Assembly: GCA_947169815.1 (NCBI GenBank)
Contig: CAMVRG010000002.1
Coordinates: 1-40,268, forward strand
Source of the DNA: an uncultured Clostridia bacterium
GTDB taxonomy: Bacteria > Bacillota > Clostridia > Oscillospirales > Acutalibacteraceae
DNA length: 40,268 nt
Direction: 5' to 3'
The notes beneath the pieces were generated by a model. It saw only the letters and a program-made list of their open reading frames with translations, had not been told where the DNA came from and searched no databases. Positions 1-10,039 of the stretch are shown here, one piece after another (position 1 is the stretch's first letter; each line of letters starts with the position of its first letter). The position numbers and the translations under genes are program-made.

Positions 1-6
1 CTTTGC

Positions 7-150
7 AGTTTAAAATGAGCGGATTTGGTTTAGGTCAAGGCAAAAAACGCAGGAATACTTTCGTATTCCGAGTATTTTTAACGCAGAGATAAGGCAAATC
101 TGCCATTTTAAACCGGGTTCGGATTCGTCTCGCTCTGCTTAAACGAAAGG
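7..150. repeat. Palindromic intergenic element (MITE/REP-like) upstream of hypB
   Basis: Imperfect terminal inverted repeats GTTTAAAATGagcgGATTT ... AAATCtgcCATTTTAAAC, with an internal GGAATAC-TTTC-GTATTCC hairpin; no coding frame. Confidence 0.5.
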
Positions 151-158
151 AAAATATA

Positions 159-827
159 ATGAGCGAATTTAAAGTAATTGAAATCAAAAAAAGCGTTTAC
201 GAAAATAACGACCGCGAGGCGGACAGACTCCGCGCAAAGCTTAAGGAAAACAAAACGTTTCTTTTAAACCTTATGTCCTCCCCCGGAAGCGGTAAAACAA
301 CAACTCTTAAGCAGACTATTTCAAGGCTTAAGGACGAATACCGCCTCGGCGTTATGGAGGCGGATATAGACTCCGACGTTGACGCAAAAACGATAAGCGA
401 AACGGGAGCAAAGGCAATTCAGCTCCACACGGGCGGTATGTGCCACCTCGACGCGGGTATGACCGAGCAGGGACTCGACAGTATCAACGCCGACGAGTTC
501 GATTTCATAATTCTTGAAAACGTAGGAAATCTCGTATGCCCCGCCGAATTCGACACGGGCGCAAGCAAAAACGCTATGATTCTCTCCGTCCCCGAGGGCG
601 ATGACAAGCCGCTTAAATACCCCCTTATGTTCACTATAAGCGACTGCGTGCTTATCAATAAAATTGATACGAAAAGCGTCTTCGATTTCGACGACGAAGC
701 GGTCGTAGAGCGTATTCACAAGCTTAACCCGAAGGCTGAAATTTTCTTCATTTCCGCAAAGACGGGCGAGGGCATAGACGCGTGGTGCGACTGGCTGAGA
801 AAAGAAATAGATGAATGGAATAAATAA
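159..827 (+). CDS. hypB: HypB-family GTPase, hydrogenase/urease nickel-insertion accessory protein
   Basis: P-loop SSPGSGKTT, MEADIDSDVDA, GGMCHLDAGM, NKID; ribosome-binding site gaaagga upstream. Confidence 0.85.
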   Translation: MSEFKVIEIKKSVYENNDREADRLRAKLKENKTFLLNLMSSPGSGKTTTLKQTISRLKDEYRLGVMEADIDSDVDAKTISETGAKAIQLHTGGMCHLDAGMTEQGLDSINADEFDFIILENVGNLVCPAEFDTGASKNAMILSVPEGDDKPLKYPLMFTISDCVLINKIDTKSVFDFDDEAVVERIHKLNPKAEIFFISAKTGEGIDAWCDWLRKEIDEWNK

Positions 828-843
828 TACACGGAGGGCAAAA

Positions 844-2310
844 ATGAATCAGACTCTGACCAAAAAGAAACGGTTCGGTTATGCCTTCGGTATTTTTACC
901 GAATCGCTCGTATATAATATGTTTTATACATATTATCTGACCTTTCTTAACGAAATCGTCGGAATACAGCCGAAATTCAGCGCAATCATTATCTTTATCT
1001 CAATTGCGTGGGACGCGGTTACCGACCCGTTAATCGGAAATTATACGGACCGCCCGGGCGTTGACAAGAGAAAGGTTATGAGAATTTCAATTCTTCCGCT
1101 TGCCGTAACCTTTATCGCAGCGTGGACAAGTATCGGCGCAGGGCTCTCGTCCCAGACGGTAAAAATCCTGCTCTATACGTTTATCTCAATGCTCGTATGG
1201 ATATTCTATACGCTTTATTCAATCCCGTACTATGCGGTAGTCGCGGAGCTTACCGAGGACTATGACGAAAGAACCCAAATCCGTTCTCTCTCCTCTCTCC
1301 TCAACGCCTTTGCGGTAGGGCTCGGAAACATCCTTCCCGCCCTCGTTCCAACCGTTGCGGTCTTACTCACGAAGAAATATGAAAGCAATTCCTACGCGGT
1401 AATCGCTGCGCTAATAAGCGTTATCTCGGTTGCGCTCGGCTATATCTGCTGCGCCTCACTCAAGGGCGTTTATCAGCCGAAGCAAATCGCCGAGGGTGAA
1501 AGCTACGAAAGGCTTACGGTTAAATCAACCGTTAAATCCTTCTCGGATATTCTTAAGCTCAAGCCGACTAAATGGTTCTTAATCTTCGTATTCTTCTATC
1601 TTGCCTTTTCTTCAATGATTCAGTCCAATTTAACCTATATGGTTATCGACTGTATCGGAATGGAATACGATAAGGGAATAGCGATAGTTATTATAACCCT
1701 TGTTATCTCAATGGCGGCTATCGTTCCGCTCGTTGAAAAGGTTGCCGAGAAAAAGGACAGGCGCTTTGCGTGTATCGTATTCTTAAGCATCGCCCTCGTC
1801 GGCGAGATACTCATTAAGCTCGTAGGTCTTGACTTTACCGTCGGCTCATTTAAGATTATGTGTATCATAAGCCCCGCCTGCCTCGGACTTGCGGCAGGAA
1901 CCTTCTGGACGCTCTTCTATTCAATGGGCTACGACCTCGTTGAGCTCAATGAATTCAAAACGGGCGAGAGAAAGGAATCAACGATTACCTCGCTTCCTCA
2001 GTTCGTTCAGAAATTCGGCTCGGCGTTCGGTATTCTTATGGCGGGTCAGTTCCTTTCGGCATATGGCTACGATTCCTCTAAGGATATCGCGGGAAACGAA
2101 TCCCTCTTTGCGAAGGTAACCGACGTTAAAATTATCAACGGTATGGAAAATATCTCAACGATTATTCCCGCCGCGTTCCTTGCAGTTTCAATTATCGCGG
2201 TTATCGTTTATCCGATGACAAAAGAAAAGTTCAACGCGCTTATGCTTCAGCTTGAAAAGAAGAGAAAGGGCGAGGAATACAATACCGACGGACTGGATAA
2301 GCTTCTGTAA
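844..2310 (+). CDS. MFS transporter of the glycoside-pentoside-hexuronide (GPH) type
   Basis: Polytopic protein; N-terminal GYAFGIFTESLVYN and DAVTDPLIGNYTDR motif typical of MelB/GPH. Start moved from 811 to the ATG at 844, which follows ggagggcaaaa. Confidence 0.8.
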   Translation: MNQTLTKKKRFGYAFGIFTESLVYNMFYTYYLTFLNEIVGIQPKFSAIIIFISIAWDAVTDPLIGNYTDRPGVDKRKVMRISILPLAVTFIAAWTSIGAGLSSQTVKILLYTFISMLVWIFYTLYSIPYYAVVAELTEDYDERTQIRSLSSLLNAFAVGLGNILPALVPTVAVLLTKKYESNSYAVIAALISVISVALGYICCASLKGVYQPKQIAEGESYERLTVKSTVKSFSDILKLKPTKWFLIFVFFYLAFSSMIQSNLTYMVIDCIGMEYDKGIAIVIITLVISMAAIVPLVEKVAEKKDRRFACIVFLSIALVGEILIKLVGLDFTVGSFKIMCIISPACLGLAAGTFWTLFYSMGYDLVELNEFKTGERKESTITSLPQFVQKFGSAFGILMAGQFLSAYGYDSSKDIAGNESLFAKVTDVKIINGMENISTIIPAAFLAVSIIAVIVYPMTKEKFNALMLQLEKKRKGEEYNTDGLDKLL

Positions 2311-2314
2311 TAAA

Positions 2315-2356
2315 AGAAGACCGTGTAGGTTTTCTACACGGTCTTTTATTTTTTTA
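2315..2356. terminator. Intrinsic terminator between convergent genes
   Basis: AAGACCGTGTAG-gtttt-CTACACGGTCTT followed by a T-rich tract. Confidence 0.8.
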
Positions 2357-2402
2357 ATAGTATTTTGCAAGCCGCGGCAACGCCCCGTAAAACTCGAAAT
2401 GC

Positions 2403-2954
2403 TTATTCATAAATCTCTCTTTTGAGCGCTCCGATATACGGAAGGTTACGGTATTTCTGGTCGTAGTCAAGGCCGTAGCCTACAACGAATTCGTCGGGCA
2501 CGTCGCAGCCTACGTAATCGGGAACGAGGTCAATGTCGGGAGCGCGTCTGGCAGGCTTGTCAAGAAGAGTGCAAATCGAAATAGAGTTTGCGCCCCTTGT
2601 CTGAAGCATTCTGCTTACGTAGTCGAGCGTTCTGCCAGAATCGAGAATGTCCTCAATAAGAAGAACGTCGTATCCCGCAAGGTCGATATCAATATCCTTT
2701 ACGATTTTTACCGCGCCCGATGAGCGGGTGCCGCCACCATAGCTTGAGACCGCGAGGAAATCGAGCTTAAGCGGAAGGTCGATATAACGGGTAAGGTCAG
2801 TCATAAAGTATACCGAGCCCTTCAGAATTCCTATAACGATAAGGTTTTTATCCTTGAAATCCTTTGTAATCTGCGCTCCGAGACGTTTGTTGATTTCTCT
2901 GAGCTCCTCCTCGGTTACAAGCACCTCGGAAATGTCATTTGCTAAATTTGCCAT
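2403..2954 (-). CDS. hpt: Hypoxanthine phosphoribosyltransferase
   Basis: PRPP motif VLLIEDILDSGRTL; GILKGSVYFMTDL; PDYVGCDVPDEFVVGYGLDYDQKYRNLPYIG. Confidence 0.93.
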   Translation of the reverse strand: MANLANDISEVLVTEEELREINKRLGAQITKDFKDKNLIVIGILKGSVYFMTDLTRYIDLPLKLDFLAVSSYGGGTRSSGAVKIVKDIDIDLAGYDVLLIEDILDSGRTLDYVSRMLQTRGANSISICTLLDKPARRAPDIDLVPDYVGCDVPDEFVVGYGLDYDQKYRNLPYIGALKREIYE

Positions 2955-2975
2955 AATTATACCTCAAAAAACCGC

Positions 2976-3000
2976 AGGGGACGATGACAGCATCGTCCCG
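2976..3000. repeat. Dispersed intergenic palindrome, copy 1
   Basis: GGGACGATG-acag-CATCGTCCC at 2978-2999; identical 9-bp arms recur at 23205-23226. Confidence 0.6.
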
Positions 3001-3005
3001 CATTT

Positions 3006-4007
3006 TTATCTTTCTTCTCGGAAGTATGAAAGTCCTAGCGCCTCGGGCGGCTGATTTTCCTTCTTCTTTCTCGCCGAAACAACGATAAGAACTGCTATCG
3101 TTACAACGTAGGGAAGCATTTTGAAAAGCTCCTGCGCCTTAAGAGAAAGTCCGGGGATAAACAGATAAACTATATAAAGTCCGCCGAAAATAATCGAGGC
3201 GAAAATTCCGAGGTTCGGTCGCCATATAGCGAAGATAACAAGCGCGATTGCAAGCCAGCCTCTGTCGCCGAAGCCGCCGTTCGACCATACGCCGTTGGCG
3301 TAGTCCATTACGTAGTAAAGTCCGCCGAGACCCGCGATAACCGAGCCTATACAGGTAGCGAGATACTTTGACTTGGTAACGCTTATACCTGCCGCGTCAG
3401 CGGTTGCGGGGTTTTCGCCTACCGCGCGGAGATGAAGTCCGCCCCTCGTTCTGTTGAGGAAGAAACCGCAGATAATCGCAATAATAATTGCAACGTACGC
3501 AAGGAAGCCGTAGGATAAAAACAGCTTTCCGAAAACTCCGAGGCTCTTTGCGAACGGAAGCTTGGTTGAGAAGAACGCGCTCGTTCTTGAAAGAGCTACC
3601 GACGGAACGTCGCTGCCCGTAAGCTTAATGAGGGAAGCGCCGAAAAAGTTACCGAAGCCTACGCCGAAGGTTGTAAGCGCAAGACCCGTTACGTTCTGAT
3701 TAGCGCGAAGCGTAACCGTAAGGAAACAGTAAATAAGTCCTGCGAGAAGCGAACCGATTACCGTACAGATAAGCGGAATGAATATAGCAAGGAAACCGTT
3801 AAGCGCGTTACCCGCTCCGACCGAATGCTCGTAAAGGAACGCGCCTATAACGCCGCTGATACCGCCGATATACATAATACCCGGAATACCGAGGTTGAGA
3901 TTGCCCGCTTTCTCGGTCATAATCTCGCCCGTTGCGCCGTAGAGAATCGGTACGCCCTGCATAACAGCGCGGGGGAATAAAGAAATTAAAAGATTAATGA
4001 ATCCCAT
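3006..4007 (-). CDS. Nucleoside/BMP-type ABC transporter permease (NupQ/YufQ-like)
   Basis: Begins GVPILYGATGEIMTEKAGNLNLGIPGIMYIGG, typical of this permease family; adjacent to ATPase and BMP lipoprotein genes. Confidence 0.88.
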   Translation of the reverse strand: MGFINLLISLFPRAVMQGVPILYGATGEIMTEKAGNLNLGIPGIMYIGGISGVIGAFLYEHSVGAGNALNGFLAIFIPLICTVIGSLLAGLIYCFLTVTLRANQNVTGLALTTFGVGFGNFFGASLIKLTGSDVPSVALSRTSAFFSTKLPFAKSLGVFGKLFLSYGFLAYVAIIIAIICGFFLNRTRGGLHLRAVGENPATADAAGISVTKSKYLATCIGSVIAGLGGLYYVMDYANGVWSNGGFGDRGWLAIALVIFAIWRPNLGIFASIIFGGLYIVYLFIPGLSLKAQELFKMLPYVVTIAVLIVVSARKKKENQPPEALGLSYFREER

Positions 4008-4008
4008 A

Positions 4009-5121
4009 TTACTTTACCTCCTTGCTGCTTTTGTTGAATTTAATTTCATAGTTTACGAAGAATTCGCAACCGATAATGAAGAAGAGGATAATTCCTGTAA
4101 GAATATCCGAGAAGGACTTGTTGAGTCCAAAATCGGTAGCTATCTGCTGAGCTCCCGCCTCGAGGAAGGAGAGAAGGAGCGCCGTAAGAATCATTACAAC
4201 GGGATTGAACTTTGCTAGCCACGATACCATAATCGCGGTAAAGCCGCGTCCTCCCGCCGTTTCGGTTGTAATCGTATGGCTTGTTCCGCCTACAAGAAGA
4301 AGTCCCGCTATACCGCAGATTGCGCCCGAAAGAAGCATCGTTCTTATGATTACCTTTTTAACGTTAAGGCCGATATATCTCGCCGTGTTCTGGGATTCGC
4401 CCACTACGGCAATCTCATATCCGTGCTTGCTGTATTTAAGATATACATACATAAATACCGTAAGCGCAAGAACAATAATTACGTTGAGAAGATATTTCTG
4501 GTTACCTATTTCGGGGAACCAGCCCGCCTCGGTTGTGGCATTGATAATTCCGATTGTGCCCGAGCCCTTGGGGTTTTCCCATACGCGGGCGAAATACGCA
4601 ACAAGCTGAATACCTACGTAGTTCATCATAAGGGTAAACAGGGTTTCGTTTGTATTTAAGGTAGCCTTGAACACGGCGGGAATTACCGCCCAGATTGCGC
4701 CTGCGAGAATACTTGCAACAATCATTGTTATTATCAGAAGCGCGTTCGGAAGCCTGTTTCCGAAAAGAATCATACACGCCGCCGAAGCGAGACCGCCTAT
4801 AAGCACCTGTCCCTCGGCGCCGATATTCCAGAAGCGCATTTTAAACGCGGGCGTTACCGCAAGCGATACGCAAAGAAGCATTGAAAGGCTCTGTAAAAGG
4901 TTCCATATTCTTCTTGACGTTCCGAAGGCGCCGTCAAGCATTGTGGCGTATACCTTTATCGGGTTTTCGCCCGTAAGCGCCATAGTTACAAACGCGCATA
5001 CAATCAGCGCGGCTACTACCGAGCCTGCTCTTACTAGGGTTGCCTTGAGCGGCGGCATCGTTTCACGCTTTGCAACGTGGAACAGCGGCTCGCGCTTTTT
5101 ATTTGAAGCGTTACTGCTCAT
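4009..5121 (-). CDS. Nucleoside/BMP-type ABC transporter permease (NupP/YufP-like)
   Basis: FKMRFWNIGAEGQVLIGGLASA motif; overlaps the upstream ATPase gene. Confidence 0.88.
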   Translation of the reverse strand: MSSNASNKKREPLFHVAKRETMPPLKATLVRAGSVVAALIVCAFVTMALTGENPIKVYATMLDGAFGTSRRIWNLLQSLSMLLCVSLAVTPAFKMRFWNIGAEGQVLIGGLASAACMILFGNRLPNALLIITMIVASILAGAIWAVIPAVFKATLNTNETLFTLMMNYVGIQLVAYFARVWENPKGSGTIGIINATTEAGWFPEIGNQKYLLNVIIVLALTVFMYVYLKYSKHGYEIAVVGESQNTARYIGLNVKKVIIRTMLLSGAICGIAGLLLVGGTSHTITTETAGGRGFTAIMVSWLAKFNPVVMILTALLLSFLEAGAQQIATDFGLNKSFSDILTGIILFFIIGCEFFVNYEIKFNKSSKEVK

Positions 5122-6664
5122 TTTCCGAACCCTCCTTCTTGTTTACGCTCTTGGTCATAAGTAATCCGAGCTCTTCCTTCTTGGCGGTCTTGCCGTCAAC
5201 GATTCCCGTAACGTTACCCGAATTTATTACCATTATTCTGTCGCAAAGGGCAATCAGAACGTCGAGGTCCTCGCCTACGAAGATAATTGATACGCCCTCC
5301 TCCTTCTGCTTGTTGAGAAGGTTATAAATCATATATGACGAGTTGATATCAAGTCCTCTTACGGGATAAGCTACCATAAGAACTCTCGGCTCAAGGGCGA
5401 TTTCACGTCCTACGAGTACCTTCTGTACATTACCGCCCGAAAGACGTCTTACAGGGGTGTTCGTACCCGGCGTTACTACCTCAAGCTCGTCGATAATTTC
5501 CTCTGCGAGTTTCTTCGGCTTCTTTCTGTCGAGGAATTCGCTCTTACCGCTCTTGTAGGAACGGAGCATCATATTATCGGTAATGTCCATGCTTCCTACA
5601 AGTCCCATTCCGAGTCTGTCCTCGGGAACGAAGGACATTGCAACGCCGAGCTTTCTTATCTCTCTCGGAGTCTTTCCGACGAGCTGCTGTTCAACCTCGT
5701 CCGTATCCGTAAAGAGAATGCTTGAGCCCTTTTCGCATTTCTGAAGTCCCGCGATAGCTTCAAGAAGCTCCTTCTGTCCGCTTCCCGAAATGCCCGCTAC
5801 GCCGAGAATTTCGCCGCTGTTTACGGTAAACTTTACGTCGGTCAGCGCGTTTGAGCCGTCGCGGTTTTTAACGTTAAGCTTTTTAACAACAAGTCTCGGC
5901 TCGGGGTCCTTCGGGTCCTTTCTCTCGATATTGAGGTCAACCTTTTCGCCTACCATCATCTCGGTAAGCGACGCCTCGGTTGCGTCCTTTGTATCTACCG
6001 TTCCGACGTTTTCGCCCTTTCTGAGGGTCGATACCCTGTCGGAGATTTCAAGCACCTCGTGGAGCTTGTGGGTAATTATAATAATTGACTTATCGTCCGC
6101 TCTCATATTGCGGAGAACGTCAAATAATTTACTTGTTTCCTGAGGCGTCAGTACAGCGGTCGGCTCGTCAAGAATAAGAATATCCGCGCCTCTGTAAAGC
6201 ACCTTGATTATTTCAACCGTCTGTTTTTCCGAAACAGACATCTCGTATACCTTCTTGTCAAGGTCGAGAATAAAACCGTACTGGTCAACAATTTTTTTTA
6301 TTTCCTGCTTGGCTTTTTTTATGTTGAATTTCTTTCCGTCGTCAATGCCAAGCACTATGTTTTCGGCAGCCGAGAAAATATCTACCAGCTTAAAATGCTG
6401 GTGAATCATACCGATTCTGAAGGAAAAGGCGTCCTTGGGAGAACTGATAACAACGGGCTTTCCCTCAACAAAAATCTCTCCCTCGTCGGGGTAATAAATA
6501 CCCGAAACCATATTCATAAGCGTGGTTTTACCGCTTCCGTTTTCGCCGAGAATTGCGAGAATTTCGCCCTTGTATACCGTTAAGTCAACATTTTTGTTAG
6601 CAACTACCTTGGTTCCGAACGCCTTGGTAATTCCCTTTAACTCGAGTGCAACTTTTTTGCTCAT
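5111..6664 (-). CDS. Nucleoside/BMP-type ABC transporter ATP-binding protein with two ABC domains (NupO/YufO-like)
   Basis: Walker A GENGSGKTT; two tandem ABC domains; Walker B ILILDEPTAVL; second signature RRLSGGNVQKV. Confidence 0.9.
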   Translation of the reverse strand: MSKKVALELKGITKAFGTKVVANKNVDLTVYKGEILAILGENGSGKTTLMNMVSGIYYPDEGEIFVEGKPVVISSPKDAFSFRIGMIHQHFKLVDIFSAAENIVLGIDDGKKFNIKKAKQEIKKIVDQYGFILDLDKKVYEMSVSEKQTVEIIKVLYRGADILILDEPTAVLTPQETSKLFDVLRNMRADDKSIIIITHKLHEVLEISDRVSTLRKGENVGTVDTKDATEASLTEMMVGEKVDLNIERKDPKDPEPRLVVKKLNVKNRDGSNALTDVKFTVNSGEILGVAGISGSGQKELLEAIAGLQKCEKGSSILFTDTDEVEQQLVGKTPREIRKLGVAMSFVPEDRLGMGLVGSMDITDNMMLRSYKSGKSEFLDRKKPKKLAEEIIDELEVVTPGTNTPVRRLSGGNVQKVLVGREIALEPRVLMVAYPVRGLDINSSYMIYNLLNKQKEEGVSIIFVGEDLDVLIALCDRIMVINSGNVTGIVDGKTAKKEELGLLMTKSVNKKEGSENEQ

Positions 6665-6761
6665 AGTCTGTCTCTCTTTTCAATATTTCGATAATAAGAG
6701 TAGATAGCCGTGACTGTAAAATACAGCCACGGCCGTTACTATTAGGTTTGCTTTTTATATC

Positions 6762-8000
6762 TTAAAAAGCAGTATTAAGAAGAGTGATACCGTCAATCTG
6801 TACGTCGAAGTAAGGAGCTGAACGGAATTCTGACTCGTGGAAGAAGCCGTCCTTAACTACCTCTGTGTCGCCCTTGAACTCAGCGTCTGTATCAACGTCA
6901 GCCTGATAGGTGTCAAGAGTCTTGCCTTTAACCGTGAAGTTAGCTGTATCGAATACGTGAACGGAACCGTCCTCAAGGCCCTTCTTAACCTCGTCAATCT
7001 TAGCCTGAGTATCCTTAGCGGCAGCCTGCTCGTTAACCTCTGTGAGCTCAACGGAGCCTGTTGCGATAGTGCCTGTCCAGTCAGCGTCGATAGCTTCGCC
7101 CTTCTGAACCTGACCTACCATATACTTGAAATAAGGAGCCCAGTTAATTCTTGAAGATACGATAAATGTATTCGGGCAAGCGTCCTTTGTTGAACCGTTG
7201 TAGGAAATGTCGGGGATACCTGCGTTTTCACAAGCGGTGGGAGCGCCCATTGAGTCAGCGTGCTGTGAAATAAGGTCAGCACCGCCGTCGATAAGAGCCT
7301 GAGCAGCTTCCTTCTCAGCAGCCTCGTCATACCATGAGCCTGTGAACTTAACGTCCATGATAACGTCGGGGCATACGCTCTTAGCGCCGAGATAGAATGA
7401 TGTGTAACCGCTGATAACCTCTGCATAAGTATAAGCGCCTACATAACCCATCTTCGGAACTTCGCCCTTAAGCTTTCCTGCTTCCTTGATTTCGTTGAGC
7501 TTGAGACCTGCTGCAACGCCGGCAAGATATCTGCCCTCATAGATAGAAGCGAAAGCATTGTGGAAATTGGGAAGGTTTTCGGTGTGAGCCTTTGTACCTG
7601 TTGCGTGACAGAACTCTACGTCCTTGAATTCCTTAGCAGCCTGAATAAGGAAATCCTCGTGGCTGAAGGAGTCAGCGAATACGATGTTGCAGCCCTGGTC
7701 AACAAGGTCGGCAGCAGCCTCGTAGCACTCGTTGCTCTCGGGAACGTTAGTCTTGAGAACATACTCTACGCCGAGCTCTTCGCAAGCTTCCTTAGCGCCG
7801 TTGATGAAGTTAAGGTCATAGGTTGAGTTTTCGTCGTGTAAGAAGATGAATCCAACCTTAACAGCCTTAGCGTCTTCGGCAGCCTTTGTTGTGCTCTCTG
7901 CTTCTCCGCCGTTTCCGCCCTTGGAGCAAGCAACAAAAATGCCTGCTACTGCGAGGAGAACTGCGAGAACGATAGCAACAATTTTCTTTGAGTTTTTCAT
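6762..8000 (-). CDS. BMP-family substrate-binding lipoprotein
   Basis: Lipobox-like LAVAGIFVAC; VKVGFIFLHDENSTYDLNFINGAKEA; start moved to the ATG at 8000. Confidence 0.88.
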   Translation of the reverse strand: MKNSKKIVAIVLAVLLAVAGIFVACSKGGNGGEAESTTKAAEDAKAVKVGFIFLHDENSTYDLNFINGAKEACEELGVEYVLKTNVPESNECYEAAADLVDQGCNIVFADSFSHEDFLIQAAKEFKDVEFCHATGTKAHTENLPNFHNAFASIYEGRYLAGVAAGLKLNEIKEAGKLKGEVPKMGYVGAYTYAEVISGYTSFYLGAKSVCPDVIMDVKFTGSWYDEAAEKEAAQALIDGGADLISQHADSMGAPTACENAGIPDISYNGSTKDACPNTFIVSSRINWAPYFKYMVGQVQKGEAIDADWTGTIATGSVELTEVNEQAAAKDTQAKIDEVKKGLEDGSVHVFDTANFTVKGKTLDTYQADVDTDAEFKGDTEVVKDGFFHESEFRSAPYFDVQIDGITLLNTAF

Positions 8001-8059
8001 TCGTTTTCCCTCCAAAAAATAATATGTTTATATTACAAGGCCGAATTGCCTTAATAACC

Positions 8060-8635
8060 TTATCTGAATACGATTTCGCCCGTATCAGCGTTCATGCTTT
8101 CAACTATCGCAAGGGATTCAACCTTGATTCCCTCTTCGCGGAGCTTATCGCCGCCGTGCTGGTAACCCTTTTCAATTACCGTTCCGCAGCCCGCAAGCTC
8201 GGCGCCGCTGTCCTTAACGAGCTGAATAAGACCTCTGAGCGCGTTTCCTATCGCAAGAAAATCGTCGACGATAAGAACCCTGTCGCCCTCGCCGAGGAAC
8301 CTTCTGGAAATCATAATGTCGTAGGTAGTACCGTGTGTAAACGATTCGACCTGAGTCGTGTAAACGTCGCCCGCGATGTTTTTAGTCTTTGTTTTTTTTG
8401 CAAAAACTAAAGGGCATCCAAATTCCTGCGCGACAAACGCACCGATAGCAATGCCCGATGCCTCTATTGTCAGGATTTTGTTTACGCCCTCGTCCTTGAA
8501 CAATCTGTGAAATTCTTTTCCGACCTCGTGTAAAAACACGCAGTCTATCTGGTGGTTGAGAAAGCAGTCTACCTTTAAGATATTGCCCTCGTATACTTCA
8601 CCCTCATCAAGAATTTTCTTTTTAAGAAGGTCCAT
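8060..8635 (-). CDS. xpt: Xanthine phosphoribosyltransferase
   Basis: LKVDCFLNHQID, TIEASGIAIGAFVA, VLIVDDFLAIGNALRGL; start at the ATG at 8635. Confidence 0.92.
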   Translation of the reverse strand: MDLLKKKILDEGEVYEGNILKVDCFLNHQIDCVFLHEVGKEFHRLFKDEGVNKILTIEASGIAIGAFVAQEFGCPLVFAKKTKTKNIAGDVYTTQVESFTHGTTYDIMISRRFLGEGDRVLIVDDFLAIGNALRGLIQLVKDSGAELAGCGTVIEKGYQHGGDKLREEGIKVESLAIVESMNADTGEIVFR

Positions 8636-8677
8636 AAGACTCACCACCGATAATTTATAATTTTAAATTACACAACT

Positions 8678-8706
8678 ATAATATAGGAAATCATTTTTAA
8701 TTTCAA
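8678..8706 (-). promoter_or_regulatory. Predicted sigma-A promoter of the xpt-BMP-ABC-hpt operon
   Basis: Minus strand TTGAAA-17 bp-TATTAT just upstream of xpt. Confidence 0.6.
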
Positions 8707-8754
8707 CAATATTTTCAAATTGATACCGTTTTTTAATTTTTTTCAGTTTTACAC

Positions 8755-8780
8755 ATAAAAACCGACGAAAATATCGTCGG
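8755..8780 (-). terminator. Intrinsic terminator of the hydrolase gene at 8804
   Basis: Minus strand CCGACGA-tattt-TCGTCGG followed by TTTTT. Confidence 0.7.
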
Positions 8781-8803
8781 CTAGTTGTTTATTTTGCTGA
8801 TAT

Positions 8804-9973
8804 TTATTTTACCTTGACGGTCTTTACCGCGCTGTATGTCGAATAATGTGTCTTCTTTCCGACCTTCGTATACGCCCTTACTCTTACATAGTATTTACCC
8901 TTTTTGAGCTTTTTAACCGTCTTTTTAACGCTCTTTGCGCCTTTTACGGTTACGGTCTTTTTATTCCTGAAGCTCTTGCTCTTCGAGTATTCGAGCTTGT
9001 AGCCGTTTGCGGTATTTACCTTAGCCCATTTAGCGTAAAGCGCAGCCTTCTTTCCCTTGGCGGTTTTAAGCTTTATGCTCTTTTTCGTGAGCTTGTAATT
9101 AAAGTCCTGCCATTCGGGGTTTGCCTTAAGCTCGGGTGCCGCGCCCGTAAATGCCTTCGCCGCAAACTCGTCGCCGTAAAAGCGGTAATCAAACCACGCA
9201 AGCATATACGGATGCATCGTCTCAAAGCTTCCTGCATGCTCAACGTCCTTCATTCTCGCCATATATACGTCGCTCTGAATGTTCCTGAAATTCGGCTTAA
9301 GGCTTGTGTCGATAGGGCAGATAAACTTGCTGTCCGTCATGCCCGTTCCCGCTACCAGACAGGTCGGAACCTTAACCTTCGTTGTATCGTAGGGACAGTT
9401 CTGCATTTCCTCTATCGCGTTTGTCGGAATTGACGCGGCGTAAATCGCCTTGTAGTACCTTGCGTTAGCGTACTTTTCGGGGTCTGAAAGATTTACCGTG
9501 CAGGCGGCACCCTGGGAGTGTCCCGCAAGACCGACTCTGCTTAAATCAACCTTGCCGTAAAGCCTGCTCTTTGAGTCCTTGCTGAGGGCTATGAGCTTAG
9601 TCATACCCGCGTCCATGCTCGCGCCCGTTCCGCAGTCCTTATCGGTATTCGTAAGGGCGATATAGCCGTAAGACGCCGCCTTTGAAAGAAATCCCGCGGT
9701 GTTGTTCTGCATGGTATAATTGGAGCCCGTTCCGTTACAGTAAAGAATAACGGGGCGCTTGCTCATTTTTTTAATATCCTTCGGATACCATACTTTATAA
9801 GTAAAATCGTTTTCATTAAGCGTAAACTCAAAGCTGCTGACCTTGTATTTTCCGTTTGCCGAATAATGCGCGAACACCTCTTTTTTGTTCGCCGCATACG
9901 CAAATGAGGCAACGCTCATCGCGCAGACAAGCATTACAAACGCAAGAAATAATGAAGCAATTCTCTTTTTCAT
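8804..9973 (-). CDS. Secreted alpha/beta hydrolase (dienelactone hydrolase/chlorophyllase-like) with C-terminal Fn3-like domain
   Basis: Signal peptide; nucleophile elbow GLAGHSQGAA; C-terminal AKVNTANGYKLEYSKSKSF...KGKYYVRVRAY. Confidence 0.8.
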   Translation of the reverse strand: MKKRIASLFLAFVMLVCAMSVASFAYAANKKEVFAHYSANGKYKVSSFEFTLNENDFTYKVWYPKDIKKMSKRPVILYCNGTGSNYTMQNNTAGFLSKAASYGYIALTNTDKDCGTGASMDAGMTKLIALSKDSKSRLYGKVDLSRVGLAGHSQGAACTVNLSDPEKYANARYYKAIYAASIPTNAIEEMQNCPYDTTKVKVPTCLVAGTGMTDSKFICPIDTSLKPNFRNIQSDVYMARMKDVEHAGSFETMHPYMLAWFDYRFYGDEFAAKAFTGAAPELKANPEWQDFNYKLTKKSIKLKTAKGKKAALYAKWAKVNTANGYKLEYSKSKSFRNKKTVTVKGAKSVKKTVKKLKKGKYYVRVRAYTKVGKKTHYSTYSAVKTVKVK

Positions 9974-10039
9974 TTTATTACCTCCCTTTCCTTATTTTTA
10001 TTCTACACTTTTATATATCCGAAATCAACAGAATTGAGG

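Noticed and set aside
159-2310. hypB plus GPH transporter as a nickel-uptake unit
   Set aside because: The transporter has sugar/GPH-type motifs, not nickel-transporter features; adjacency alone does not support a link.
8648-8800. Possible purine riboswitch upstream of xpt
   Set aside because: No purine aptamer core or terminator seen on the minus strand; a plain promoter explains the region.
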